Source: JABSOG01 sp047617105 (GTDB lineage: Bacteria; Pseudomonadota; Gammaproteobacteria; Enterobacterales; Alteromonadaceae). Taken from it: a stretch of DNA of 8,746 bases. The DNA is taken from the NCBI GenBank assembly GCA_047617105.1, contig JBLGCB010000289.1, forward strand, positions 1 to 8,746. The letters are read 5' to 3'. Under the pieces are notes generated by a model that worked only from the letters and a program-made list of their open reading frames with translations, had not been told where the DNA came from and ran no database searches. The translations under genes were made by a program, and so were the position numbers. Each line of letters opens with the position of its first letter. Position 1 is the stretch's first letter. Below are positions 1 to 6,691 of this stretch, piece after piece.

Positions 1-381
1 AATATCCTGTTTTAGTGGCAAATATACGGGGCATTCATGAGTTTGGTTTGCCCCACCTGTTTATAGGGGCGGCAGAATAAACCTAATAATATCGACAGTC
101 AAGTTAATATTTTTCAGTTACATTTTAGAAACACCAAAGAAATAGCGTCTGATTATTAGTGGTGTCGTGATGAATGATGAAGGTAGCTGATCTTATGACC
201 AAATGTCACGCAGGGGAAGTAACAGTCCTTAGGCTCATTAATGAGTATATAACTATACAATAAGTAGTTAAAGGGTGATTACTTACGCTTTAGAGAAATG
301 GTGTGTTGTTCAAATTGTGTTGCTGAGGTGATATTGCTTAGAGTTTAACTTATATCCTGAGTTGGCCGAAACCGACAACCT

Positions 382-418
382 CCACGCGTGGGCATAAAAG
401 CTTGCCCACCCTACGTAG
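382..418. repeat. REP-like palindromic hairpin
   Basis: A cluster of nested dyads. GTGGGCA (388-394) pairs with TGCCCAC (403-409) across an 8-nt loop. It is preceded by the perfect palindrome CCACGCGTGG (382-391) and followed by CTACGTAG (411-418). GTGGGCA...TGCCCACCCTACG resembles a family of small intergenic repeats that I recall from many proteobacterial genomes; this is recognition by eye, not a search. It lies about 125 bp upstream of the flrB promoter and has no T-tract, so it is not a classical terminator. Confidence 0.55.
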
Positions 419-541
419 TATTATTGCAGATGCCAAATTACCATCAACAAAAGCCTAAATCCAACCGATGTCAATAATCCGTCACCGCTAAACCTTGCTT
501 AAAAACCTTTGTAACCCATTGAAAAATAGCATAAAATAAAC

Positions 542-557
542 TGGCATGGATGTTGTA
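542..557 (+). promoter_or_regulatory. sigma-54-like promoter for flrBC
   Basis: The sequence TGGCATGGATGTTGTA matches the sigma-54 consensus TGGCACG-N4-TTGCA. The -24 GG is at 543-544, and the -12 dinucleotide starts exactly 12 bp later at 555-556. The second -12 base is T instead of the usual C, so the site may be weaker than the fliE promoter. Transcription would start near 567, giving a leader of about 30 nt before the flrB ATG at 597. In Vibrio cholerae flrBC is a FlrA- and sigma-54-dependent operon, which fits this placement. Confidence 0.55.
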
Positions 558-596
558 TAACCTAAGCAAATGAAATGAATCGATTGGGTTATCACT

Positions 597-1811
597 ATGA
601 CGGCAGCACATGCAATTCAACGCGACACAAACAGACCTATTACGGGTATTAGTACTAGCATTAACACGAGCGGTATCGAAGGGTTAACTTCGTTATCTTT
701 TGTCGATGCGCAGGTTCGTACCCACCAAATAGCAACGCCTATGTCATTAGAACAGGAAGCTTACCCTGGTGAGCTGGCTGAGCTAAGAGAAAAAGCAGGG
801 CGACTGAGTCACTTGGTTGACACCTTACCAGCCGGGGTGATTATCCTCGACAGCCGAGGTTGTGTGGCAGATTCGAATCAGGTGGCGTTGGATATGCTCG
901 GCCAACCACTGGGTGATGAACGCTGGATTGATGTGATCAAACGCTCGTTCAGCCCCAAATCAGATGATGGTCATGAAGTATCATTAAAAGATGGCCGTCG
1001 TATTAAGCTGTCTATTAGCTCTTTAGATCCCCATCCGGGTCAGCTGATTTTAATGGCCGATTTGACCGAAACTCGATTGATTCAGGAACGTATGGCCCAT
1101 ATGAAGCGTTTGTCTTCACTGGGTAAAATGGTCGCCTCTTTGGCGCACCAAGTTCGAACCCCGTTATCAGCGGCGATGTTATATGCCGCCAATATGGCCA
1201 ATGAACGCATATCTGCTGAGGCTCGCAGTAAATTTAGTGGCAAGCTGTGCTCGAGACTGCAAGATTTGGAACAACAGGTGAGTAACATGTTGTTGTTTGC
1301 TAAAAGTGGCGGTAATCAAGTGGCTGAAGAGCTGTCTTTGCAACAACTGCTCAGCGAAGTCAGGGCGGGGGCTGAGGCGATGGTCAACAGTGCTGATGGT
1401 CATATCAGCGTCGCGTTGCCTGAGCCGGATATTCTGATCCGCGGCAACAAAAGTGCTTTGGCCAGTGCGATCCAAAACCTGATCCTCAATAGTTTGCAAT
1501 TGGTTGAATATGGCGCTGAGATTTCAATTTGTGTTGAACGTGACCCGTTGGCACCAGAGCAAGTCATTATCAGCGTGGCCGACAATGGACCGGGTGTTGA
1601 CGAGAGTATCAGACAAAAGATTTTCGAACCTTTTTATACCACAAAATCTCAGGGCACCGGATTAGGATTGTCAGTCGTACAGGCCATTGCACATTCGCAT
1701 AATGGCAAGCTGACCCTAGCGGATGATGTTGCCCAGGGCGCTAAATTTAATATCCACCTGCCCACCATCGCGGCAGCCAATGAACAACAATTATTAGAGC
1801 TGGAGGAATAA
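597..1811 (+). CDS. flrB: flagellar sensor histidine kinase FlrB
   Basis: FlrB is the cytoplasmic kinase that phosphorylates FlrC to switch on sigma-54-dependent flagellar genes. No membrane segment is visible. A PAS-like sensor region covers about residues 70-160. The dimerisation/H-box holds the phospho-acceptor His184 in SLAHQVRTPLS. The ATPase domain shows an N-box (NLILNSLQ, Asn298), G1 box DNGPGV (329-334), F-box FEPFYTTK (343-350) and G2 box GTGLGLS (353-359). At 404 aa it is longer than the roughly 350 aa I expect for the family. The extra length is an unconserved-looking stretch of about 48 residues before Met49 (position 741). I keep the 597 start because the sigma-54-like promoter at 542-557 leaves a short leader to it and no ribosome site precedes 741, although the site at 597 (GGG at 586-588) is weak too. 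The stop lies 3 bp before flrC. Confidence 0.93.
   Translation: MTAAHAIQRDTNRPITGISTSINTSGIEGLTSLSFVDAQVRTHQIATPMSLEQEAYPGELAELREKAGRLSHLVDTLPAGVIILDSRGCVADSNQVALDMLGQPLGDERWIDVIKRSFSPKSDDGHEVSLKDGRRIKLSISSLDPHPGQLILMADLTETRLIQERMAHMKRLSSLGKMVASLAHQVRTPLSAAMLYAANMANERISAEARSKFSGKLCSRLQDLEQQVSNMLLFAKSGGNQVAEELSLQQLLSEVRAGAEAMVNSADGHISVALPEPDILIRGNKSALASAIQNLILNSLQLVEYGAEISICVERDPLAPEQVIISVADNGPGVDESIRQKIFEPFYTTKSQGTGLGLSVVQAIAHSHNGKLTLADDVAQGAKFNIHLPTIAAANEQQLLELEE
1802..1807 (+). promoter_or_regulatory. ribosome binding site of flrC inside the flrB end
   Basis: GGAGGA lies within the last codons of flrB, 7 nt before the flrC ATG at 1815. A strong Shine-Dalgarno placed here, with a 3-bp gap between stop and start, points to translational coupling of the kinase and its response regulator. 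Confidence 0.75.
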
Positions 1812-1814
1812 GCT

Positions 1815-3239
1815 ATGTCAAAATCAAAGATACTAGTCGTGGAAGATGATGCTGGTTTGCGTGAAGCACTCATCGATACCCTTGAAATCAGCGGTTATAT
1901 TTGTGTCGCTGCCCCGGATGCTGAACGTGCGATCATGCTACTTAAGCAACAAACCGTCGATTTGGTGATTTCTGATGTACAGATGGGTGAAATTAGTGGG
2001 CTGTCACTATTACGCACCATCAAAGCGCATTATCCCTCATTGCCAGTGTTGATGATGACGGCTTTTACCAGCATCGAAGATGCGGTGCAGGCGATGCGTG
2101 AAGGCGCTATCGATTATCTATCAAAACCTTTTGCCCCAGAAGTATTACTGAATCTGGTGGGCCGTTATGTGCCTGCTAATAAAGTAGAATCTCATCAACC
2201 AATCGTAGCCGATGTCAAAAGTCTGCAATTGTTGAAACTGGCAGAAAAAGTCGCTCGGGCAGATGCCAATGTCATGGTGTTAGGCCCCAGTGGTAGTGGT
2301 AAAGAGGTATTATCAAAATACATTCACGATCATTCCAAAGTTGCAGATGGTCCTTTTATTGCCATTAACTGTGCGGCTATTCCTGATAACATGCTCGAAG
2401 CCACCTTATTCGGTTATGAAAAAGGTGCATTTACCGGTGCTGTCCAAGCGTGTCCAGGCAAGTTTGAACAGGCGCAAAATGGTACTATCTTACTCGACGA
2501 AGTCACTGAAATGACCTTGGGACTACAGGTTAAGTTGTTGCGAGTATTACAAGAGCGAGAAGTAGAGCGCCTTGGTGGTCGTAAAACCATCAAGTTGAAT
2601 GTTCGAGTCATTGCCACCAGTAACCGTGATCTCAAAGAAGCGGTGGCGAATGGTAAGTTTAGAGAAGATTTATACTATCGTTTAAACGTCTTCCCACTGA
2701 CTTGGCCTGCATTGGCTGAACGGGCCAATGATGTTATTCCATTAGCGACCCATTTGATTGATCGTCACTATTGCTCTACCGGTGGTTATGGCGCTGACCG
2801 AGCCGACAGTGCGATACCGCAATTGACCATGGCCGCTAAAGTTAAATTACAAAGTTATGGCTGGCCGGGTAATGTGCGCGAATTAGACAATGTGATCCAA
2901 CGGGCACTGATTGTTAAAAGCGGCGATATCATCGACAGTGATGATATTTTACTTGAAAGTGATTCGGTAGCACCACTGGCGATGTCACAACAGCCCATTA
3001 TGCCAGATGGTTCTGGAGTGCTTGATGAATCTCATCAGTGTTCAGAGATCCGCGATGAGCAGTTGAACAGCTGTTTTAAGAGTGAACTAAAATCGCAGGA
3101 GCACAAGATGATTCTCGACACGTTGAATGCCTGTGGTGGTAGTCGAAAAGTGGTTTCAGAGACATTGGGCATTAGTCCTAGAACCTTACGTTATAAGATT
3201 GCCAAGATGCGCGAAAATGGCATTGAAATCCCAGCTTGA
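1815..3239 (+). CDS. flrC: sigma-54-dependent response regulator FlrC
   Basis: FlrC is an NtrC-family activator. Phosphorylated by FlrB, it drives sigma-54 RNA polymerase at flagellar basal-body, hook and flagellin promoters. The receiver domain (about 4-120) has the acidic pocket Glu10/Asp11/Asp12, the phospho-acceptor Asp54 in VISDVQM, Thr82 and Lys104. The AAA+ domain (about 130-365) has Walker A GPSGSGKE (157-164), the sigma-54-contacting loop GAFTGA (204-209), Walker B TILLDE (Asp228, Glu229), and the likely arginine fingers in REDLYYRLNVFP (283-294). A Fis-type helix-turn-helix sits near 440-465 (GGSRKVVSETLGISPRTLRYK). The linker between the AAA+ and DNA-binding domains (about 380-425) looks poorly constrained. 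The 474-aa length is normal. The start is fixed by the strong GGAGGA just upstream. A hairpin follows the stop closely, so flrBC is probably its own transcription unit. Confidence 0.96.
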   Translation: MSKSKILVVEDDAGLREALIDTLEISGYICVAAPDAERAIMLLKQQTVDLVISDVQMGEISGLSLLRTIKAHYPSLPVLMMTAFTSIEDAVQAMREGAIDYLSKPFAPEVLLNLVGRYVPANKVESHQPIVADVKSLQLLKLAEKVARADANVMVLGPSGSGKEVLSKYIHDHSKVADGPFIAINCAAIPDNMLEATLFGYEKGAFTGAVQACPGKFEQAQNGTILLDEVTEMTLGLQVKLLRVLQEREVERLGGRKTIKLNVRVIATSNRDLKEAVANGKFREDLYYRLNVFPLTWPALAERANDVIPLATHLIDRHYCSTGGYGADRADSAIPQLTMAAKVKLQSYGWPGNVRELDNVIQRALIVKSGDIIDSDDILLESDSVAPLAMSQQPIMPDGSGVLDESHQCSEIRDEQLNSCFKSELKSQEHKMILDTLNACGGSRKVVSETLGISPRTLRYKIAKMRENGIEIPA

Positions 3240-3245
3240 TGATAA

Positions 3246-3277
3246 TGGGTTATGCCATTCATTAATGGCGTAACCCA
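3246..3277 (+). terminator. hairpin after flrC, possible terminator
   Basis: TGGGTTATGCCATT (3246-3259) pairs with AATGGCGTAACCCA (3264-3277) around the loop CATT, giving a 14-bp stem with a single G-T wobble. It begins 7 bp after the flrC stop. No T-run follows directly; the nearest is TTTT about 15 nt on. It may be a weak or factor-assisted terminator, or an mRNA 3'-end stabiliser. Confidence 0.55.
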
Positions 3278-3319
3278 ATCAACGCACAAATTTTAATCGC
3301 CAATCGTTCGTATTCTATT

Positions 3320-3339
3320 AGCGTCTATTTTCTGACGCT
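3320..3339. promoter_or_regulatory. dyad upstream of the fliE promoter
   Basis: AGCGTC (3320-3325) and GACGCT (3334-3339) form a perfect 6-bp inverted repeat with an 8-bp spacer. Its centre lies roughly 88 bp before the expected fliE start of transcription. That is a usual place for an enhancer of a sigma-54 activator, so it is a candidate FlrC or FlrA site. This is inference: FlrC sites in Vibrio can lie downstream of promoters, and I know no matching consensus. Confidence 0.25.
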
Positions 3340-3392
3340 CACTCCCTCTTCAAAATACCCTTCTAACCCCTTGATTTAACTCAAAAATAACT

Positions 3393-3408
3393 TGGCACGC
3401 ATCCTGCT
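3393..3408 (+). promoter_or_regulatory. sigma-54 promoter of fliE-fliF
   Basis: TTGGCACGCATCCTGCT spans the site and is close to the consensus TGGCACG-N4-TTGC. GG is at 3394-3395 and GC at 3406-3407, exactly 12 bp apart. Transcription would start near 3418, about 45 nt before the fliE ATG. In Vibrio and Shewanella the fliE operon is a sigma-54-dependent flagellar operon, so FlrA or FlrC is the expected activator. Confidence 0.88.
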
Positions 3409-3462
3409 ATATCTAGTCTATAACCATATACGTAAAAGTTTTGACAAACGCCGGGGTGGACC

Positions 3463-3789
3463 ATGAATATTAAAGCCAATGCCTTATTTAGTGAATTACA
3501 ATCCGTTGCCTTACAGGCAGGTGGAAATGTTGGCCAAGCTGCTGAATCAGTACCAAGCACTAGCGGGACTGATTTCTCAGGCATGTTGAAAAACGCGCTC
3601 GACAATGTCAACTCAATTGCAAAAGCGTCGGGAGCAGCAAAAACCGCCGTAGATATGGGGGACCGCAGTGTCTCAATGGCTGATGCCATGATAGCTTCGC
3701 AAAAGGCCAGTATTGCCTTTGAAGCCACCGTCCAAGTAAGAAACAAAATGCTTGAGTCTTATAAAGATATCATGAACATGCCGGTTTAA
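3463..3789 (+). CDS. fliE: flagellar hook-basal body protein FliE
   Basis: FliE is the small exported protein that links the MS ring (FliF) to the proximal rod and is among the first export substrates. At 108 aa it has the usual length. The carboxy-terminal third is the conserved family signature: an alpha-helical stretch with QKASIAFEATVQVRNKM (80-96), ending in ESYKDIMNMPV. The amino-terminal region is Ser/Ala/Gly-rich and variable, as usual for this family, and has no cleavable signal peptide. The ribosome site GGGGTGG (3453-3459) supports the ATG at 3463. It follows the sigma-54 promoter at 3393-3408 and is separated from fliF by 39 bp, so the two genes are probably co-transcribed. Confidence 0.95.
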   Translation: MNIKANALFSELQSVALQAGGNVGQAAESVPSTSGTDFSGMLKNALDNVNSIAKASGAAKTAVDMGDRSVSMADAMIASQKASIAFEATVQVRNKMLESYKDIMNMPV

Positions 3790-3828
3790 CCTGCACCTTC
3801 ATATCAATTCATATAGCGAGGTATTCAC

Positions 3829-5559
3829 GTGGCCGATACAAGTCAATCAACAGAGTTAGCAGTCGCAGGTGGTGGAGAAGTTTCTGCCGACTCGGGACAG
3901 CAAGAACAAAAAGCAGGCTTTTTGGGTGGTTTTGGTGGTATCGATATTCTTAGACAGGCCACTTTAATCCTCGCATTGGTCATTTGTATTGGTATCGCTT
4001 TTTCGATTATCTTGTGGGCCAAAGAGCCTGATATGCGACCTTTGGCGGCCAAGTTATCAGACAAAGAACTGATCGACACTATGGATTTTCTTGACCTACA
4101 ACAAGTCGATTTTAAACTGGAAGGTAAAACGGTTCTGGTGCCGGAAGATGATTATAACCGGGTTAAATTGCTGATGATGCGTCAGGGTTTGGAGCAAGGT
4201 GGTCCTGGCGGGGCTAGTGCTTCAGGTACTGATATTATCATGTCTGATATGGGTTTTGGGGTGAGTCAGCGTATGGAGCGTGCTCGGTTAAAGTTAAGCC
4301 TTGAAAGCCAAATCGCTAGAGCACTCGAAGCATTAAACAATATTGTTAAAGCCAAAGTATTGCTGGCCGTGCCTAGAGAACAAATCTTCGCCAGAAAATC
4401 GAAGCAACCTTCAGCCACTGTGGTGGTGACTGTTAAGCGTGGTCGTAGCATCTCAGGCGAAGAAGTCGATTCAGTGGTTGATATCACAGCCTCGGCAGTA
4501 CAAGGGTTGGAGCCTTCACGCGTCACCGTGACTGACCAGAATGGCCGCTTATTGAACTCTGGTTCACAAGACAGTATGTCAGCCCGTTCACGTAAAGAAT
4601 ATGAAGTTGAACTGAAGCGAGAACAAGAATACCTTAATAAAATCGATTCCATCATGATCCCAGTGGTGGGTTTAGGCAACTATACCGCACAGGTTGATGT
4701 GGCGATGGATTTTAGCACCTCACAAGAGACGCAAAAAAGCTATAATCCAGATTTGCCCGCACTGCGTAGTTCAAGCACCAGCGAAGATCACAACGTGGGT
4801 GGCCTAGCGGTGGGAATTCCAGGCGCATTAACCAATCAGCCGCCGATGAATTCAAGCATTCCAGAGAACGCGACTAATGGCAGCTCAAGAGAATCTGTAA
4901 TGCCAGGCAGTTCTCATAAACAAGCAACCAATAACTATGAACTAGATGAAACCATTCGTCATAAAAGCTCACAAGTCGGTATCATTCAGCGCTTAACCGT
5001 GTCGGTGGCGATGGATTATATGGGTGAAACCGATGCCGATGGTAACGCGATTGAAGTGCCGCGCTCAGAAGGTGAATTATTGAGTATTCGTCGTTTATTA
5101 CAAGGCAGCATCGGTTTTGACTTACAACGCGGTGATACCCTAGAAGTGGTGGCGATTCCATTTATCAGAGATGATGTTGCTGCTAAAGCGATAGTGCCAT
5201 TTTACGAAGAGCCATGGTTCTTGAAAATCTTCCGCTTAGGTATCGCAGGTTTAGTTATCATCGTGTTGATTGTTGCGGTGATGAGACCGATGTTACGTAA
5301 ACTGATTTACCCTGAAGATACTCATGATGAGTTCACTGAAGAATCATTTAGCGCAGGATTGGATTTGGGTGATGATACGCTGGATATGTTGACCAACGAA
5401 TTTGATGCTGGTGCAGTAGGCTTCTCACCAGATGGTACACTTCAACTACCAGACTTACATGGTAACGAAGACTTGCTTAAAGCCGTAAGAGCGCTGGTGG
5501 CCAACGAACCTGAATTATCATCGCAAGTAGTCAAAGCATGGTTAAGCGAAGATGATTAA
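3829..5559 (+). CDS. fliF: flagellar MS-ring protein FliF
   Basis: FliF oligomerises in the inner membrane into the MS ring, the base of the basal body and housing of the export gate. The 576-aa protein shows a first membrane helix at about 43-63, periplasmic ring-building domains of the YscJ/FliF type at about 65-245, a second FliF-specific region at about 275-455 with a low-complexity Ser/Asn/Pro loop (about 310-365), and a second membrane helix at about 465-486. The cytoplasmic tail ends in an acidic helical segment (about 545-576, including LLKAVRALVANEPELSSQVV) that in this family binds the amino-terminal domain of FliG. The start is GTG at 3829, preceded by AGCGAGG (3816-3822). The tail is complete and not fused to FliG, so the absence of fliG directly downstream is odd. 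Confidence 0.96.
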   Translation: MADTSQSTELAVAGGGEVSADSGQQEQKAGFLGGFGGIDILRQATLILALVICIGIAFSIILWAKEPDMRPLAAKLSDKELIDTMDFLDLQQVDFKLEGKTVLVPEDDYNRVKLLMMRQGLEQGGPGGASASGTDIIMSDMGFGVSQRMERARLKLSLESQIARALEALNNIVKAKVLLAVPREQIFARKSKQPSATVVVTVKRGRSISGEEVDSVVDITASAVQGLEPSRVTVTDQNGRLLNSGSQDSMSARSRKEYEVELKREQEYLNKIDSIMIPVVGLGNYTAQVDVAMDFSTSQETQKSYNPDLPALRSSSTSEDHNVGGLAVGIPGALTNQPPMNSSIPENATNGSSRESVMPGSSHKQATNNYELDETIRHKSSQVGIIQRLTVSVAMDYMGETDADGNAIEVPRSEGELLSIRRLLQGSIGFDLQRGDTLEVVAIPFIRDDVAAKAIVPFYEEPWFLKIFRLGIAGLVIIVLIVAVMRPMLRKLIYPEDTHDEFTEESFSAGLDLGDDTLDMLTNEFDAGAVGFSPDGTLQLPDLHGNEDLLKAVRALVANEPELSSQVVKAWLSEDD

Positions 5560-5562
5560 GCC

Positions 5563-5706
5563 TCGTCATTGTCCAGCGCACTTATCTTTCGCATCATAAC
5601 GGCGTTACTTTCGTACTCAAACAGTTGCATATGGTCATATGCGCCTATTTTCCGTGCGAAAGTGCCTTGTTCTGAAGCGAAATCTAAGCACGGTCATTAG
5701 TCACTA
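5563..5706 (-). mobile_element. 144-bp palindromic MITE-like element, copy A
   Basis: Its core, 5572-5692, is the reverse complement of 8581-8701 with 13 mismatches in 121 bp and no gaps (about 89% identity). The outer 16-bp ends are more divergent than in copy B. It is an imperfect long palindrome: subterminal arms near 5576-5595 and 5674-5693 pair at about 14 of 20 positions. In the middle are a 6-bp hairpin GCATAT-GGTC-ATATGC (5627-5642) and a dyad TAACG-G-CGTTA (5597-5607). There is no transposase gene, so if mobile it would need help in trans. It starts 3 bp after the fliF stop. A REP/ERIC-like structured repeat is the alternative class. Confidence 0.75.
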
Positions 5707-5729
5707 AACCAAAAAAAGCATTAACAGCT

Positions 5730-5755
5730 AAGGCCGCCAATCTATTGGCGGCCTT
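5730..5755 (+). terminator. rho-independent terminator between fliF and fliH
   Basis: AAGGCCGCCAAT (5730-5741) and ATTGGCGGCCTT (5744-5755) form a perfect 12-bp inverted repeat with a central CT. In RNA this folds as a G+C-rich stem of about 10 bp with a 6-nt loop. It is followed by GTTTATTG, a short U-rich tail. It sits after copy A and 112 bp before fliH, and should end most transcription coming from fliEF. Confidence 0.8.
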
Positions 5756-5786
5756 GTTTATTGTAGATAGGCATATAAACAAAACC

Positions 5787-5815
5787 CTGTACGTATCCTA
5801 AGGATGCCATATAAT
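5787..5815 (+). promoter_or_regulatory. candidate sigma-70 promoter for fliHIJ
   Basis: A perfect -10 hexamer TATAAT is at 5810-5815, and the -35 region 17 bp upstream (CTGTAC, 5787-5792) is poor. The dyad ATCCTAAGGAT (5795-5805) lies in the spacer and could be an operator. No sigma-54 (GG-N10-GC) or FliA-type site was found between the terminator and fliH. The call rests mainly on the -10 box and on the need for a promoter after the terminator. Confidence 0.35.
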
Positions 5816-5866
5816 AACCAACATAGAGAAAATCCGGCCTGCACGACAACAAGTGGTAAATAAAAG

Positions 5867-6688
5867 ATGGCAAATGACAATCGCAACGTAAGCACACTGA
5901 CGGCAGAAGAAGAAGCTGAGTTGGTCAAAAGCTGGCAAATTCCAGATGTTGCCGATGAAGTGAAGCAGTCGTCGACAAAAACCAATGCGATGGGGCACTC
6001 TGTTGATTGGTATTACCAACAGAAATTAAAAGAACAGCAGCAGGTTGAAGTGGCTACAGAAATTAAACCACTGACCGCTCAAGATATTGAAACCATCAGA
6101 AAATCTGCTTTTGACGAAGGGTTATTACAAGGCCATGAAGATGGATTTGCCCAGGGGCGTGAAGAAGGCAACGCGCTTGGCTATACCGAAGGGCTCGAAA
6201 AAGGTCAGGCCGAGGGGCATGAAACCGGGTTGGCACAAGGTGAAGAAGAAGTACAACGACAGATTGGCGTTTGGCAGACGCTGGTGGGACAACTCTACAC
6301 CCCGCTGCATGAAGTGAACGAAACGGTTGAACATCAGTTGGTGCAACTGAGTGTCAAGCTGGCTGAGGCGGTGGTGGGTGTTGAGGTAAAAACCAGCGAT
6401 ACCATTATTTTTAATACCCTCAAAGAATGTATTGATGCCCTGCCGCTAAACGAATCGAGTTGCCTAATCAGCCTTAGCCCAGAAGATTTTACCCTGGTGA
6501 GTGCGCGCTTTAATGAAGAAGAGTTAACAGAAAGGGGTTGGAAAATCAAAGCGGAACCCGCCGTTGAACAAGGTGGCTGCATCGTTGAAAGCCGCACTTC
6601 GTCGATTGACCGGACCTTAAAAGAACGCATCAGTAGCACTCTAGACAGGTTCTTACAGGACGCCAGCATCACCAGCAATGACGAGTAA
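5867..6688 (+). CDS. fliH: flagellar export ATPase regulator FliH
   Basis: FliH forms a dimer that binds the ATPase FliI, holds it near the export gate, and tethers it to the C-ring protein FliN. The 273-aa protein has a short amino-terminal motif with Trp23 in SWQIPDV, similar to the tryptophan region that docks FliH at the membrane platform. Next comes a helical part with a GxxxG ladder: 11 glycines at exact 4-residue spacing from Gly85 to Gly125. The carboxy-terminal domain (about 135-265), related to the peripheral-stalk subunits of F-type ATPases and to type III secretion SctL, includes LAEAVVGVEV and a GGCIVES motif (236-242). The ribosome site is weak (AAGTGG, 5851-5856). It is followed by fliI after 3 bp. 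fliG, its usual upstream neighbour, is absent. Confidence 0.94.
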   Translation: MANDNRNVSTLTAEEEAELVKSWQIPDVADEVKQSSTKTNAMGHSVDWYYQQKLKEQQQVEVATEIKPLTAQDIETIRKSAFDEGLLQGHEDGFAQGREEGNALGYTEGLEKGQAEGHETGLAQGEEEVQRQIGVWQTLVGQLYTPLHEVNETVEHQLVQLSVKLAEAVVGVEVKTSDTIIFNTLKECIDALPLNESSCLISLSPEDFTLVSARFNEEELTERGWKIKAEPAVEQGGCIVESRTSSIDRTLKERISSTLDRFLQDASITSNDE

Positions 6689-6691
6689 GCC

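Larger units (their letters stand above)
1..596. other. gene-poor region upstream of flrB
   Basis: No convincing coding region is seen on either strand. In related Vibrio and Shewanella clusters the regulator gene flrA often lies directly upstream of flrB, but no FlrA-like carboxy-terminal helix-turn-helix can be read here. A frame entering from the left edge runs without a stop to a TAA at 78-80, but its 25 residues match nothing I recognise. The stretch is A+T-rich. It contains a perfect 12-bp palindrome (234-245), a REP-like hairpin (382-418) and a sigma-54-like promoter (542-557), listed separately where they merit it. The rest shows nothing I can name. Confidence 0.6.
5560..5866. other. 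gap at the expected fliG position
   Basis: This 307-bp gap separates fliF from fliH. Canonical flagellar operons read fliE-fliF-fliG-fliH-fliI-fliJ, and fliG is about 1 kb, so it cannot fit. No recognisable fragment of FliG can be read in any frame. The gap holds a 144-bp palindromic element starting 3 bp after the fliF stop, a terminator (5730-5755), and a promoter-like -10 box before fliH. Between the -35 and -10 positions lies the dyad ATCCT-A-AGGAT (5795-5805). Confidence 0.85.

Noticed and set aside
3..80. Open frame from the left edge ending in TAA, possibly the tail of an upstream gene
   Set aside because: Only 25 residues, not similar to FlrA or any family I recognise; too short to support a call.
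234..245. Perfect palindrome CTCATTAATGAG as an operator
   Set aside because: A+T-rich, no promoter or gene clearly attached to it; a chance dyad cannot be excluded.
195..263. Possible 22-residue peptide starting at ATG 195
   Set aside because: Weak ribosome site at a long spacing, no recognisable composition, and frames of this length are common by chance.
298..348. Possible 16-residue Cys-containing peptide
   Set aside because: No Shine-Dalgarno and too short to distinguish from chance.
470..477. GTCAATAA as an FlrA/FleQ-type binding half-site upstream of flrB
   Set aside because: Only one half matches the FleQ-like palindrome; an 8-bp match in A+T-rich DNA is weak evidence.
4266..4679. 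137-codon minus-strand open frame inside fliF
   Set aside because: Antisense shadow of a well-conserved gene, with no ribosome site or family resemblance. The same applies to the other antisense frames in flrB, flrC, fliE, fliH and fliI.
5760..5866. Remnant of fliG before fliH
   Set aside because: No frame gives the conserved FliG carboxy-terminal sequence, and stops occur in all frames.
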